Below, one piece after another: positions 1-6,458 of a stretch of 6,482 bases of DNA. The notes beneath the pieces were generated by a model. It was not told the origin of the DNA. It saw only the letters and a list, made by a program, of their open reading frames with translations, and made no database searches. How positions within the stretch are numbered: position 1 is the first letter of the stretch; the number at the start of each line of letters is the position of its first letter. Source of the stretch: Synechococcales cyanobacterium PMM_0003 (GTDB taxonomy: Bacteria > Cyanobacteriota > Cyanobacteriia > Pseudanabaenales > Pseudanabaenaceae); assembly GCA_949128015.1 (NCBI GenBank), contig CASBRC010000427.1:1-6482 (forward strand), read 5' to 3'. The position numbers and the translations under genes were made by a program.

Positions 1-67
1 AAAGATCAAAAGCCAAAAGAGAAAGGCGGCGCGGAGCGCTGCCTTTCTCTTTTGGCTTTTGATCTTT
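1..67. repeat. Long intergenic hairpin H1 (27-bp perfect outer stem)
   Basis: Bases 1-27 are the exact reverse complement of 41-67. Inside them 28/40 is a G-T wobble on the plus strand, 29-32 pair with 36-39, and the loop is GGA (33-35). The feature starts at the window edge, so the stem may continue outside. The distal strand is T-rich, but no clean U-run follows the GC core, so a terminator role is possible rather than shown. Its outer arm shares the 11-mer AAAAGCCAAAA (8-18) with hairpin H5 (6313-6323). Confidence 0.85.
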
Positions 68-160
68 CCTGATACAAGTGGCGACAGCTATACTCACCGC
101 ATTCAATCAAGCATCGTTGATAGCGTAAATCTGATCGATTGTTGTCAATAATAGCTCAAC
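68..160. other. Non-coding spacer between hairpins H1 and H2
   Basis: These 93 bases separate two long palindromes and hold no gene or RNA I can recognise. Short open frames here are broken by stops or run into the hairpins. A TTGACA hexamer occurs on the minus strand (148-143), but no credible -10 box lies 16-18 nt downstream of it. With H1 and H2 it forms the region 3' of the kinase gene. Confidence 0.5.
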
Positions 161-223
161 TAATTTTTAGTCATAAAAAAGAGAGGACGCTTTGCGTCCT
201 CTCTTTTTTATGACTAAAAATTA
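161..223. terminator. Perfect 30-bp hairpin H2, likely bidirectional terminator after the sugar kinase gene
   Basis: Bases 161-190 are the exact reverse complement of 194-223, with a TTT loop at 191-193. On either strand the GC-rich apex (GAGAGGACGC / GCGTCCTCTC) is followed directly by a run of six T, the layout of an intrinsic terminator in both directions. The stem then continues for 14 more pairs, far longer than a terminator needs. On the minus strand the hairpin starts on the base after the kinase TAA stop, and its first three bases form a second in-frame TAA. Confidence 0.85.
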
Positions 224-1198
224 TTATTTTGTTTCGCGCATAGCGAGAAACTCGCGAATTTGCCGATCGCTAGGTTGGCTTGCGATCGCACCCATGTCTA
301 AAGTCGTCAAAGCCCCTGCGGCGCAAGCATAGCCAATTACATCGTTCGCAAACTTAGAATCAAGCAAATCTGTAAGCGGACGATGATAAATCTTATGGAT
401 AAATGCTGCTAAAAAAGCATCCCCAGCACCAGTTGTATCGATCGAATGGACAGGATAAACAGCGTGCTTGCCCTGCTTTTCACCTAGATAATAGCGACAA
501 TCTTTATCGCCATTAGTGATCAAAATTCCTTCCAGATGACTATGAGCTTGAGCGATCGCAGCGGGACTAGTTAATCGAAATAGTAACTTTGCCTCATCTT
601 CAGTCATTTTCAGAAAATCAATATATCGCAGTAAAACTGGCAACAACGTAGTAACCTGTTCAGGATTTTTCCAGAACATCGATCGCCAGTTGATATCAAC
701 GATCACCTTCACAAAATACTTCTCGGCAAGCTTTAGCGCTCGACCGATCGCTCTAGATGTTTGGGGACTTGATAGACCGAGAGTCCCTAATACTAGAAAC
801 TTAGCATCGGCAAATAAATGCTCAGGCAAATGCTCAGCAGACATCAAGGTATCAGCAAACAAGGTTTTGTCATCACCATTAAAGCGATCAAAACTGCGAT
901 CGCCATGTATATCACGGGTAACATATACCTCACGAGTAGTCGATTCAGGATGCACTTGCACACCTGAAGTTTCCACACCTGCTGCACCTAACTGCTTGAG
1001 CAGATCAGTTCCTGTGACATCTTTCCCCACACAGCTAATTAGGCTGACAGGGGTTCCCAGTTTGGCTAACCCACAGGCGACGTTAGCGGGTGCTCCACCA
1101 AAAAAAGGCTTCCAAGAGCTAACTTGCTCATAGGGGACACCAATATCTTCGGCTATTTGATCAATTAAGACTTCGCCAAGGCAAATTACACGCGGCAT
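224..1198 (-). CDS. PfkB-family carbohydrate kinase, probable fructokinase
   Basis: This 324-residue cytosolic protein belongs to the ribokinase/PfkB family, which transfers phosphate from ATP to a sugar hydroxyl; fructose to fructose-6-phosphate is the likeliest reaction. Signature 1 appears as FGGAPANVACGLAKLG (33-48). Signature 2 is DTTGAGDAF (254-262), which supplies the anion hole and the catalytic base Asp260. The substrate-side segment DINWRSMFW (168-176) resembles the DxNWRxxFW stretch I associate with bacterial and plant fructokinases. Length is normal for the family and no key residue is missing. The ATG at 1198 sits 9 nt after the cphA stop with no clear Shine-Dalgarno sequence, which suggests cotranscription and perhaps translational coupling. 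Sugar specificity cannot be fixed from sequence: another hexose, or a nucleoside, is possible. Family assignment is firm; fructokinase is about 75% likely. Confidence 0.9.
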   Translation of the reverse strand: MPRVICLGEVLIDQIAEDIGVPYEQVSSWKPFFGGAPANVACGLAKLGTPVSLISCVGKDVTGTDLLKQLGAAGVETSGVQVHPESTTREVYVTRDIHGDRSFDRFNGDDKTLFADTLMSAEHLPEHLFADAKFLVLGTLGLSSPQTSRAIGRALKLAEKYFVKVIVDINWRSMFWKNPEQVTTLLPVLLRYIDFLKMTEDEAKLLFRLTSPAAIAQAHSHLEGILITNGDKDCRYYLGEKQGKHAVYPVHSIDTTGAGDAFLAAFIHKIYHRPLTDLLDSKFANDVIGYACAAGALTTLDMGAIASQPSDRQIREFLAMRETK

Positions 1199-1207
1199 AG
1201 GCGGACT

Positions 1208-3799
1208 CTACGACGACATTTTGGACTTACGCGACTCAATGATAGCAAGAGCGAGATCCACTTTGTCAGGAAATATCACAACTAAACTACTTTGAGGGGC
1301 GATATCCAAGGCGGCGGTGACAGCTTCTGGTTCGTCAAGAATTGTAATACAGGGAATATTGCTATCTACTTCTTGAATTCCTTGACGCAAGAGGTCAGCA
1401 ACAACACGGGGATTACGACCACGTAAATCTTTATCTTCTTTGATAAAGATCCGACTAAACATTTTTGCAGCCAATTGTCCTAGCTCGATGATATCCTCAT
1501 CGCGGCGATCGCCAGGTGCGCCGATCACGCCGATCGCTTCGCCTTCCCATTTCTGGATAAATTCTGCGATCGCCTTAAATCCCGCAGGGTTATGGGCATA
1601 ATCAACGAGTGCATGGTATTTACCCAAGTCAAACAAATTCATCCGTCCAGGAGTTTGCTCGCTAGAAGCCACAAATGTATCTAAGCCTTGACGAATCTGC
1701 TCGATTTGTACATCTTGAGCAAAGGCAGCCAAACAAGCAGCCAGAGAATTTTGAATATTGAAGGCGGCTCGACCACCGAGAGTTAAAGGTACATTTACGG
1801 CTTCCTCGATCCGCAGTTTCCAATCACCCTTCAAAATTGTCAGAAATCCTTCTTCATACACTGCGGCTAGTCCACCTTGCGCGATGTGCGATTTAATCAA
1901 AGCACTCTCAGGGTTCATACTGAAATAAGCAATCTTTGACTCCAACCCTTGCGCCATCGCCACAACTAACGGATCGTCAGCATTCAATACAGCATAGCCA
2001 CTTGGTAAAGTGGTTTTAACGACAGTACTCTTGAGCCTTGCTAAGTCTTCAATTGTGTCAATGTCCCCAATCCCAAGATGATCGGCGGCTACATTCATTA
2101 CCACGCCAACATCGCAACCATCAAAGCCTAAGCCCGATCGCAAAATGCCACCCCTTGCAGTTTCTAAAATCGCAACTTCAACGGTGGGATCGCGGAGAAT
2201 GACTTGGGCGCTATAGGGGCCCGTCGTGTCGCCTTTCTCGACTAAACATTCACCGATATAAATGCCATCGGTGGTGGTATATCCAACGCGCTTACCTGTC
2301 TGCTTGAAAATGTGCGCGATCAAGCGAGTTGTCGTGGTTTTACCATTTGTACCTGTGATCGCCACGATGGGAATACGACATGGCGAACCTTCTGGGAATA
2401 GCATATTGATGACGGGAGCAGCCACATTGCGGGGTGTGCCGATGCTAGGAGCCGTATGCATTCTAAATCCAGGTGCGGCATTCACCTCAACGATCGCACC
2501 GTCGGTTAGACGGACAGGGATGGAAATATCCTCAGTAACCATATCGATCCCTGCGATATCTAAGCCGATAATCAGGGCAACTCGTTCCGCTAGCCAAATG
2601 TTTTCTGGATGAATCTCATCAGTGCGATCGACCGATACTCCGCCTGTACTGAGATTAGCAGTTGCTTTGAGATAACAAATTTGACCCTTAGGCGCTACGG
2701 AGTCCATTGTCAAACCTTGTCTTGCCAGAATATCGATGCTAGTACGATCGATTTCGATGCGGGTCAAAACGTTGTCATGACCATCGCCACGGCGAGGATC
2801 TTGGTTGGTAATCTCGATTAATTGGCAAATTGTGGAAACACCATCGCCTGTGACATTAGCGGGAACCCGTTCGGCAACGGCGACAAATTTACCATTGATT
2901 ACGAGAATGCGGTGATCTCGTCCAGTATGAAATCGCTCAATAATTACTTCTTCAGAAACTTCTTGCGCCATGTCAAAGGCGATCATCGCCTCTTTGACAC
3001 TCTGCACATCAATGGTGATCCCGCGCCCATGGTTGCCGTTTAAAGGCTTAATCACGATCGGAAAGCCACCTACTTCTGCGATCGCATCTTCTAAATATTT
3101 AGGCGATCGGATCGTCGTGCCTCTTGGAACTGGGATTCCTGAAGCACGTAAAATACTTTTTGTGCCTTCTTTGTCACAGGCTAGCTCTACCGCTAAGATC
3201 CCCGTTTTATTCGATAAAGTCGCCTGAATACGGCTTTGGTTTACCCCGTAACCAAGTTGAATCATGGCGCGACTACCAAGCTCTAACCACGGAATATTTT
3301 GAGCTTTGGCTTCGGCAACGATCGACTCGGTGCTTGGTCCCAATTGACCATCAAGGCGAATATCTCTTAAATCTTTGAGATCCTCTTGTAATTCTTGCGT
3401 TGCATAGGTTCCTGTCTCCAAGATACTGGTACAGATCCTGACGGCCGCCCTTGCCGCATAGCGACCAGCCCCTTCGTTTTGATATTCAAATACCACTTGA
3501 TAGATATTGTTTTCGACGGTAGGTCTGATTGTCCCAAAGTCAACTTTCATACCGACATAGCCTTGCATTGCGATCGCAATATCCTTCACAATTTCTGCTA
3601 AAAAGCTAGCGTCACTAATATCGGGGCGCTGAGCAATATCTTTACCCGCAAGACTTGGTAGCACTTTGCATAAATTTTGATAAAAAGCAGTTCTTTGTAC
3701 TTGAAAATCCTCTAAATCTAATCGCACAACTACAAGTTGCTGTCGTTTGATACTCCAATAGTTTGGACCGCGTAATGTCTGGATTTTGAGAATTTTCAT
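1208..3799 (-). CDS. cphA: Cyanophycin synthetase (CphA1 type)
   Basis: CphA builds cyanophycin (multi-L-arginyl-poly-L-aspartate), the cyanobacterial nitrogen reserve, by adding Asp to the backbone and Arg to each side chain in two ATP-dependent ligations on a primer. With the ATG at 3799 the protein has 863 residues, close to the usual ~870. An N-terminal domain (about 1-160, opening MKILKIQTLRGPNYWSI) is followed by an ATP-grasp domain (about 210-470; nucleotide loop NGNHGRG at 254-260, metal-site EVNAAPGF near 438-445). The C-terminal Mur-ligase-like domain has P-loop GTNGKTTTT at 483-491 (Lys487), DYAHNP at 733-738 and GAPGDRRDED at 760-769. All three domains are intact, unlike the shorter CphA2. 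A TTG at 3805 would add two residues, but MKILKIQ is the familiar start. No Shine-Dalgarno is evident. The degradative cphB, a common neighbour, is absent; a sugar kinase follows 9 nt downstream. Confidence 0.97.
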   Translation of the reverse strand: MKILKIQTLRGPNYWSIKRQQLVVVRLDLEDFQVQRTAFYQNLCKVLPSLAGKDIAQRPDISDASFLAEIVKDIAIAMQGYVGMKVDFGTIRPTVENNIYQVVFEYQNEGAGRYAARAAVRICTSILETGTYATQELQEDLKDLRDIRLDGQLGPSTESIVAEAKAQNIPWLELGSRAMIQLGYGVNQSRIQATLSNKTGILAVELACDKEGTKSILRASGIPVPRGTTIRSPKYLEDAIAEVGGFPIVIKPLNGNHGRGITIDVQSVKEAMIAFDMAQEVSEEVIIERFHTGRDHRILVINGKFVAVAERVPANVTGDGVSTICQLIEITNQDPRRGDGHDNVLTRIEIDRTSIDILARQGLTMDSVAPKGQICYLKATANLSTGGVSVDRTDEIHPENIWLAERVALIIGLDIAGIDMVTEDISIPVRLTDGAIVEVNAAPGFRMHTAPSIGTPRNVAAPVINMLFPEGSPCRIPIVAITGTNGKTTTTRLIAHIFKQTGKRVGYTTTDGIYIGECLVEKGDTTGPYSAQVILRDPTVEVAILETARGGILRSGLGFDGCDVGVVMNVAADHLGIGDIDTIEDLARLKSTVVKTTLPSGYAVLNADDPLVVAMAQGLESKIAYFSMNPESALIKSHIAQGGLAAVYEEGFLTILKGDWKLRIEEAVNVPLTLGGRAAFNIQNSLAACLAAFAQDVQIEQIRQGLDTFVASSEQTPGRMNLFDLGKYHALVDYAHNPAGFKAIAEFIQKWEGEAIGVIGAPGDRRDEDIIELGQLAAKMFSRIFIKEDKDLRGRNPRVVADLLRQGIQEVDSNIPCITILDEPEAVTAALDIAPQSSLVVIFPDKVDLALAIIESRKSKMSS

Positions 3800-3963
3800 A
3801 GTCAAGCGTTTTTAAAAGTGCAGCCAAGGCGTAAATGTCCAGTATCTAATCCTAACGATCTTGTGGATCTTGTTTTTGTATAAATTGAACCAAAACTAGA
3901 TTGGTTTAATAATAACTTCATTAATTCTGTCTCTTACAGCACTTTGTGCTGAAGCAAACCTAT
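3800..3963 (-). promoter_or_regulatory. Presumed cphA promoter and leader region
   Basis: These 164 bases lie between the cphA ATG and hairpin H3 and should hold the cphA promoter. The best -10-like hexamer on the minus strand is TATACA (3882-3877), about 80 nt before the ATG, in an AT-rich stretch. No TTGACA-like -35 sits at the right distance. I found no GTA-N8-TAC NtcA site, which might be expected for a nitrogen gene. The small hairpin H4 lies within it. Region assignment is by position; the hexamer is weak. Confidence 0.35.
3937..3951. repeat. Small hairpin H4
   Basis: CAGCAC and GTGCTG pair perfectly over 6 bp around a TTT loop (3943-3945). It has the same 3-nt loop size as the longer hairpins here but closes with an AC/GT step. 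The surrounding word TTACAGCACTT (3934-3944) recurs at 6265-6275, also upstream of a minus-strand gene. With only 6 pairs it could arise by chance, though it resembles H7. Confidence 0.6.
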
Positions 3964-4008
3964 ATTTTTGATTACAAGCGTTGCTTTGCGACGCTTATAA
4001 TCAAAAAT
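3964..4008. repeat. Intergenic hairpin H3 between the GNAT gene and cphA
   Basis: Bases 3964-3984 pair with 3988-4008 around a TTT loop, with two non-Watson-Crick positions in 21. One (3982/3990) is a U-G wobble in plus-strand RNA, and the other (3975/3997) is a G-U wobble in minus-strand RNA. It begins 43 nt after the GNAT stop. Neither strand has a U-run just after the GC core, so it is a poor intrinsic terminator despite its position. It probably still separates GNAT from cphA, as an RNA-stabilising 3' structure or a dispersed palindrome. Confidence 0.8.
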
Positions 4009-4051
4009 CTGCGCTCAGATTGCGATCGGTTGATAGAGCGATCGCAGATTG

Positions 4052-5215
4052 CTAAAGAGGTTCATCTGTGTGTTGATGGTGCTGTGTCAAATTTTCAATT
4101 CGACCTGGGATCGGCTTTTGGGTGGGTTGTAAACCTGACAACATCCGTGAAAGCTGCAACCCATCAAGGGCATGCTTAGTTTCGCGGATTTTGTGCCATA
4201 CCGATCGCGCCATCAATAAAGAATGTCCCTGACGTTGAGCCTGAATGCCTTCTAAATAATCTTCGCGTTCAGGCTGATAGTCCGCCGAAGATAATTGTAA
4301 ACTTGCCGATTCAGGAGACTGCTTCGTGACAATTTGAGCAATTTGTGAAGTAAGTTCAGGATAGAGCCATGTGTAAGCAGGATGAACTGTAAGCTGGCAA
4401 TGATGCACTAGCTTCTCGTCAGATTGATTTACCGTCGGGCGCTGTAACAGCAAATAAAAATAACCGATCGCAGCTTTACGCTGTGGCTCATAAACATAGC
4501 CCGATACATCTTGCAAATGATTAATCAGTAGCGAGCCATGATTGAGCAATTTATCAATTGTTTTTGCCCGAAAGTCATCGGCATTCAGATCATAAACTTG
4601 ACGAATTTGCGGGGGCATTGCGGCTGTATCGAGCTGATAGAGGAGGCTGGCATCAGCATTGCTGACAGGCATCAAGTTCGGCAAATCAGGCGAATGCTGC
4701 GCTAATTCGAGTAACCTTTCACTACTAATTTCCCAGTCTGTAAATTGGGCGAGTGGCTGAAATCCATTCTGGCGATAAAGTGCGATCGTATCTTTTTGAT
4801 TGATATCAACTTGCAGTACCCATGTCCTTGCTTCTAGGCATGATTCTAGGCAATAGCGAATCATCTGTGTGCCGACGTTGTGAGACCCACTCTGCGCTTC
4901 TGGTAAAACTACAACGCGATCGATCTGCCAAGTACTACTGTTGTTATTAAAAGGTGAAACACTAATAAACCCTTGGATAATGCCATTACATTCAGATACA
5001 TAGGCTCGTACATAGGGCTTTAGCAGCGTTTGTACAGGCGCAGGCAACCAACTGGCTAACTGGTGCAAGCTGATTTTTTGGCGGCTGCGACAACCACTGA
5101 GATCGCTGACCGCGATCTGTTCGAGATCGTTAGGCGATGCAAATCGCTGAATGATCTCTAAATCGCGGTGTTGTAATGGACGGATCGTGTTACCAATTGC
5201 TGGAAAAGGTTGCAT
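4052..5215 (-). CDS. GNAT-fold protein with a degenerate second half (putative N-acetyltransferase)
   Basis: I do not recognise this 387-residue protein by name. Residues 10-155 read as a GCN5-related acetyltransferase domain: an N-terminal IRPLQHRDLE strand-helix, central strands GIIQGFISVSPF and WQIDRVVVLP (motif A region, 96-120), and a motif-B-like end, NQKDTIALYRQNGFQPL (139-155). The acetyl-CoA loop is unusual: the Q/R-x-x-G-x-G/A consensus reads Q108-S-G-S-H-N113, so both glycine positions are Ser and Asn. Residues 180-300 (YLLLQRP, CQLTVHPAY, then a helix) look like a second, more diverged GNAT fold. The His/Gln-rich tail from about 360 seems unstructured. No signal peptide or membrane segment is visible. 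It is separated from both neighbours by hairpins and is probably its own unit. Substrate is unknown, and catalytic activity is uncertain given the altered loop. Confidence 0.8.
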   Translation of the reverse strand: MQPFPAIGNTIRPLQHRDLEIIQRFASPNDLEQIAVSDLSGCRSRQKISLHQLASWLPAPVQTLLKPYVRAYVSECNGIIQGFISVSPFNNNSSTWQIDRVVVLPEAQSGSHNVGTQMIRYCLESCLEARTWVLQVDINQKDTIALYRQNGFQPLAQFTDWEISSERLLELAQHSPDLPNLMPVSNADASLLYQLDTAAMPPQIRQVYDLNADDFRAKTIDKLLNHGSLLINHLQDVSGYVYEPQRKAAIGYFYLLLQRPTVNQSDEKLVHHCQLTVHPAYTWLYPELTSQIAQIVTKQSPESASLQLSSADYQPEREDYLEGIQAQRQGHSLLMARSVWHKIRETKHALDGLQLSRMLSGLQPTQKPIPGRIENLTQHHQHTDEPL

Positions 5216-5356
5216 AGCTGCTCATGCCAGAAAGGAAATTGATAAAGCTAGGAAGATTGACCTGAAATATTAGGATTTAGCTTCGGGAAAATGCTTAAAG
5301 AATTCAGAGCAATACATTAAACATGATCTTAGTACATATTCTCTAAATGTCGCCCT
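5216..5356 (-). promoter_or_regulatory. Presumed promoter and leader of the GNAT gene
   Basis: These 141 bases lie between the nitrilase terminator and the GNAT ATG and should hold the GNAT promoter. The stretch is AT-rich, but I see no convincing -35/-10 pair, operator or Shine-Dalgarno. The assignment rests on position alone. Confidence 0.3.
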
Positions 5357-5390
5357 AAAAAAGCGATCCCAAGGGTCGCCTTTCTTTTTT
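5357..5390 (-). terminator. Intrinsic terminator of the nitrilase-family gene
   Basis: On the minus strand GGCGACCC pairs with GGG-A-TCGC (5379-5373 with 5370-5363, one bulged A, a very short loop), followed by six U (5362-5357). It begins about 12 nt after the nitrilase TAA. The plus strand also has a T-rich tail (5381-5390), so it may work in both directions. This separates the nitrilase and GNAT transcripts. Confidence 0.75.
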
Positions 5391-5391
5391 C

Positions 5392-6225
5392 TTAAGAACA
5401 AGAAAAGGTGCGATGTTGTAGAGATGGCATCTGGCGGCGAATTTGGTCGATGCGTGAAGGTTGGATTTCTGCGATCGCAACACCAATGCGATCGCCTGCA
5501 TCGGCAAGGACAATTCCCCAAGGATCAACGATCATTGCGTGACCATGAGACTGACGGCGCGGCGTATGCATTCCTACCTGAGCAGGCGCGATGACGTAGC
5601 TGGTGTTTTCGATCGCCCTAGCTTGCAATAACACCTGCCAATGATCTTTGCCCGTAAAAGCAGTAAACGCCGCAGGGACAAATAGTACATTTGCGCCAAG
5701 TTGGGAGAGATGACGATAAAGCTCTGGAAACCTCACGTCGTAGCAAACGGACAGCCCTAGATTGCCATATTTTTCAGAAAAATATACAGGCGGCAACTCA
5801 GTACCTGCCAGCACTGTTGCCGACTCTTGATAGGTATTACCATCAGGAAGGTTGACATCAAACAGATGGATCTTGCGGTAACGGGCTAGTTCTTCGCCCT
5901 CACGCCCAACTAGTAGGGCGGTATTATACATCCTGCCTTGATTACCATTATTGTCAGCAACAGGTACTGGGAACCCGCCACCAAGTAACAAGATCTGATA
6001 GCGTTGAGCAATCTTAATTAGAAATTTTTCGCTTTTTTCGGCAATCTCTATCGAAAGTCTTGCCTTTTCGTTCTCATCACCTAAAAACGAAAAGTTTTCA
6101 GGTAAGCAAACTAGTTCTGCTCCTCGATTCACTGCCAGTTGGATCAAATCTTCTGCTTGAGCAAGATTTTTATCTACATCAGAGATACTGGTCATTTGTA
6201 CGGCGGCCGCCAAATATGACTTCAT
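5392..6225 (-). CDS. Carbon-nitrogen hydrolase (nitrilase superfamily, Nit1/Nit2-like amidase)
   Basis: This 277-residue soluble protein is a nitrilase-superfamily amidohydrolase, which cleaves C-N amide bonds through a thioester on cysteine. The Glu-Lys-Cys triad is visible: Glu43 in LPENFSF, Lys118 in YRKIHLFD and Cys161 in SVCYDVRFPELY. The CYDxRFPELY wording and the FTAFTGKDHWQVLLQARAIEN block (187-207) fit the Nit1/Nit2 branch, whose studied members repair deaminated glutathione or hydrolyse omega-amides such as 2-oxoglutaramate. The length matches that branch, and no signal peptide is seen. The ATG at 6225 has a plausible Shine-Dalgarno AAGGA five bases upstream. The gene ends in its own terminator, so it seems monocistronic within this window. 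Family is firm; the substrate is inferred, and a different amide cannot be excluded. Confidence 0.92.
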   Translation of the reverse strand: MKSYLAAAVQMTSISDVDKNLAQAEDLIQLAVNRGAELVCLPENFSFLGDENEKARLSIEIAEKSEKFLIKIAQRYQILLLGGGFPVPVADNNGNQGRMYNTALLVGREGEELARYRKIHLFDVNLPDGNTYQESATVLAGTELPPVYFSEKYGNLGLSVCYDVRFPELYRHLSQLGANVLFVPAAFTAFTGKDHWQVLLQARAIENTSYVIAPAQVGMHTPRRQSHGHAMIVDPWGIVLADAGDRIGVAIAEIQPSRIDQIRRQMPSLQHRTFSCS

Positions 6226-6230
6226 TGCAA

Positions 6231-6235
6231 TCCTT
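6231..6235 (-). promoter_or_regulatory. Ribosome binding site of the nitrilase-family gene
   Basis: AAGGA on the minus strand, with a 5-nt spacer to the ATG at 6225, supports that start. It is the only gene in the window with a recognisable Shine-Dalgarno. Confidence 0.55.
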
Positions 6236-6313
6236 AAAACTTTCCCACATAAATCAAATGTACTTTACAGCACTTATCCTAGATTACCGTGCTATAGCGC
6301 CAGTATCACTATA
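6236..6313 (-). promoter_or_regulatory. Presumed promoter region of the nitrilase-family gene
   Basis: These 78 bases lie between hairpin H5 and the Shine-Dalgarno. No strong -35/-10 pair stands out. The region contains TTACAGCACTT (6265-6275), shared with the cphA upstream region. It also has an AGCAC/GTGCT inverted repeat (6269-6273 with 6289-6293) and the 8-bp palindrome GCTATAGC (6291-6298). Any of these could be protein-binding or a decayed hairpin. Confidence 0.3.
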
Positions 6314-6367
6314 AAAGCCAAAAAAGTAAGAATTGGCGCGAAGCGCCAATTCTTACTTTTTGGCTTT
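6314..6367. repeat. Long intergenic hairpin H5
   Basis: Bases 6314-6339 pair with 6343-6367 over 25 bp with a single bulged A (6320) and a GAA loop (6340-6342). The apex is TTGGCGC-GAA-GCGCCAA. The distal arm on the plus strand has a T5 run, but 13 nt past the apex stem and still inside the helix. It lies upstream of the nitrilase gene. It could end an incoming minus-strand transcript from outside the window, or be a dispersed palindrome. Confidence 0.88.
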
Positions 6368-6399
6368 GGCATACAGCTTATTGAGGCTTTAAAGGTTAT

Positions 6400-6448
6400 A
6401 GAGAAATTTTTGAAAGTGCCGCAAAGCGGCACTTTCAAAAATTTCTCT
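6400..6448. repeat. Long intergenic hairpin H6 (23-bp perfect stem)
   Basis: Bases 6400-6422 pair perfectly with 6426-6448 around an AAA loop (apex GTGCCGC-AAA-GCGGCAC). After an internal loop, the outer GTTATA (6395-6400) could alternatively pair with TATAAC (6455-6460). No U-tract follows the GC core on either strand, so it is a weak terminator candidate. It lies 32 nt beyond H5. Confidence 0.88.
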
Positions 6449-6458
6449 CGGTTTTATA

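Noticed and set aside
120..148. Minus-strand promoter with TTGACA at 148-143
   Set aside because: Hexamers 16, 17 and 18 nt downstream match TATAAT at no more than two positions.
690..1133. 147-codon open frame on the plus strand inside the kinase gene
   Set aside because: It lies wholly antisense to a clear PfkB gene, with no recognisable domain or ribosome binding site.
2262..3601. Chain of plus-strand open frames of 68-116 codons antisense to cphA
   Set aside because: They are shadows of the intact cphA reading frame; none shows a domain or a start signal.
3800..3805. TTG start at 3805 for cphA
   Set aside because: It adds only two residues; the ATG at 3799 gives the conserved MKILKIQ opening of the family.
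3642..3827. 61-codon minus-strand frame overlapping the cphA 5' end
   Set aside because: It overlaps the conserved N-terminus of CphA in another frame and resembles no known leader peptide.
3800..3963. NtcA binding site upstream of cphA
   Set aside because: No GTA-N8-TAC was found. The nearest candidate (GTT-N8-ACC near 3905-3918) keeps only three of the six conserved bases.
3946..4179. 77-codon plus-strand frame across hairpin H3
   Set aside because: It starts inside hairpin H4, crosses H3 and ends antisense to the GNAT gene, so it has no support as a gene.
5270..5521. 83-codon minus-strand frame over the nitrilase 3' end
   Set aside because: It runs through the nitrilase terminator, overlaps the real gene in another frame and has a Cys/Arg/Ser-rich composition typical of a shadow frame.
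6060..6314. 84-codon plus-strand frame over the nitrilase start
   Set aside because: It is antisense to the nitrilase N-terminus and promoter, with no domain.
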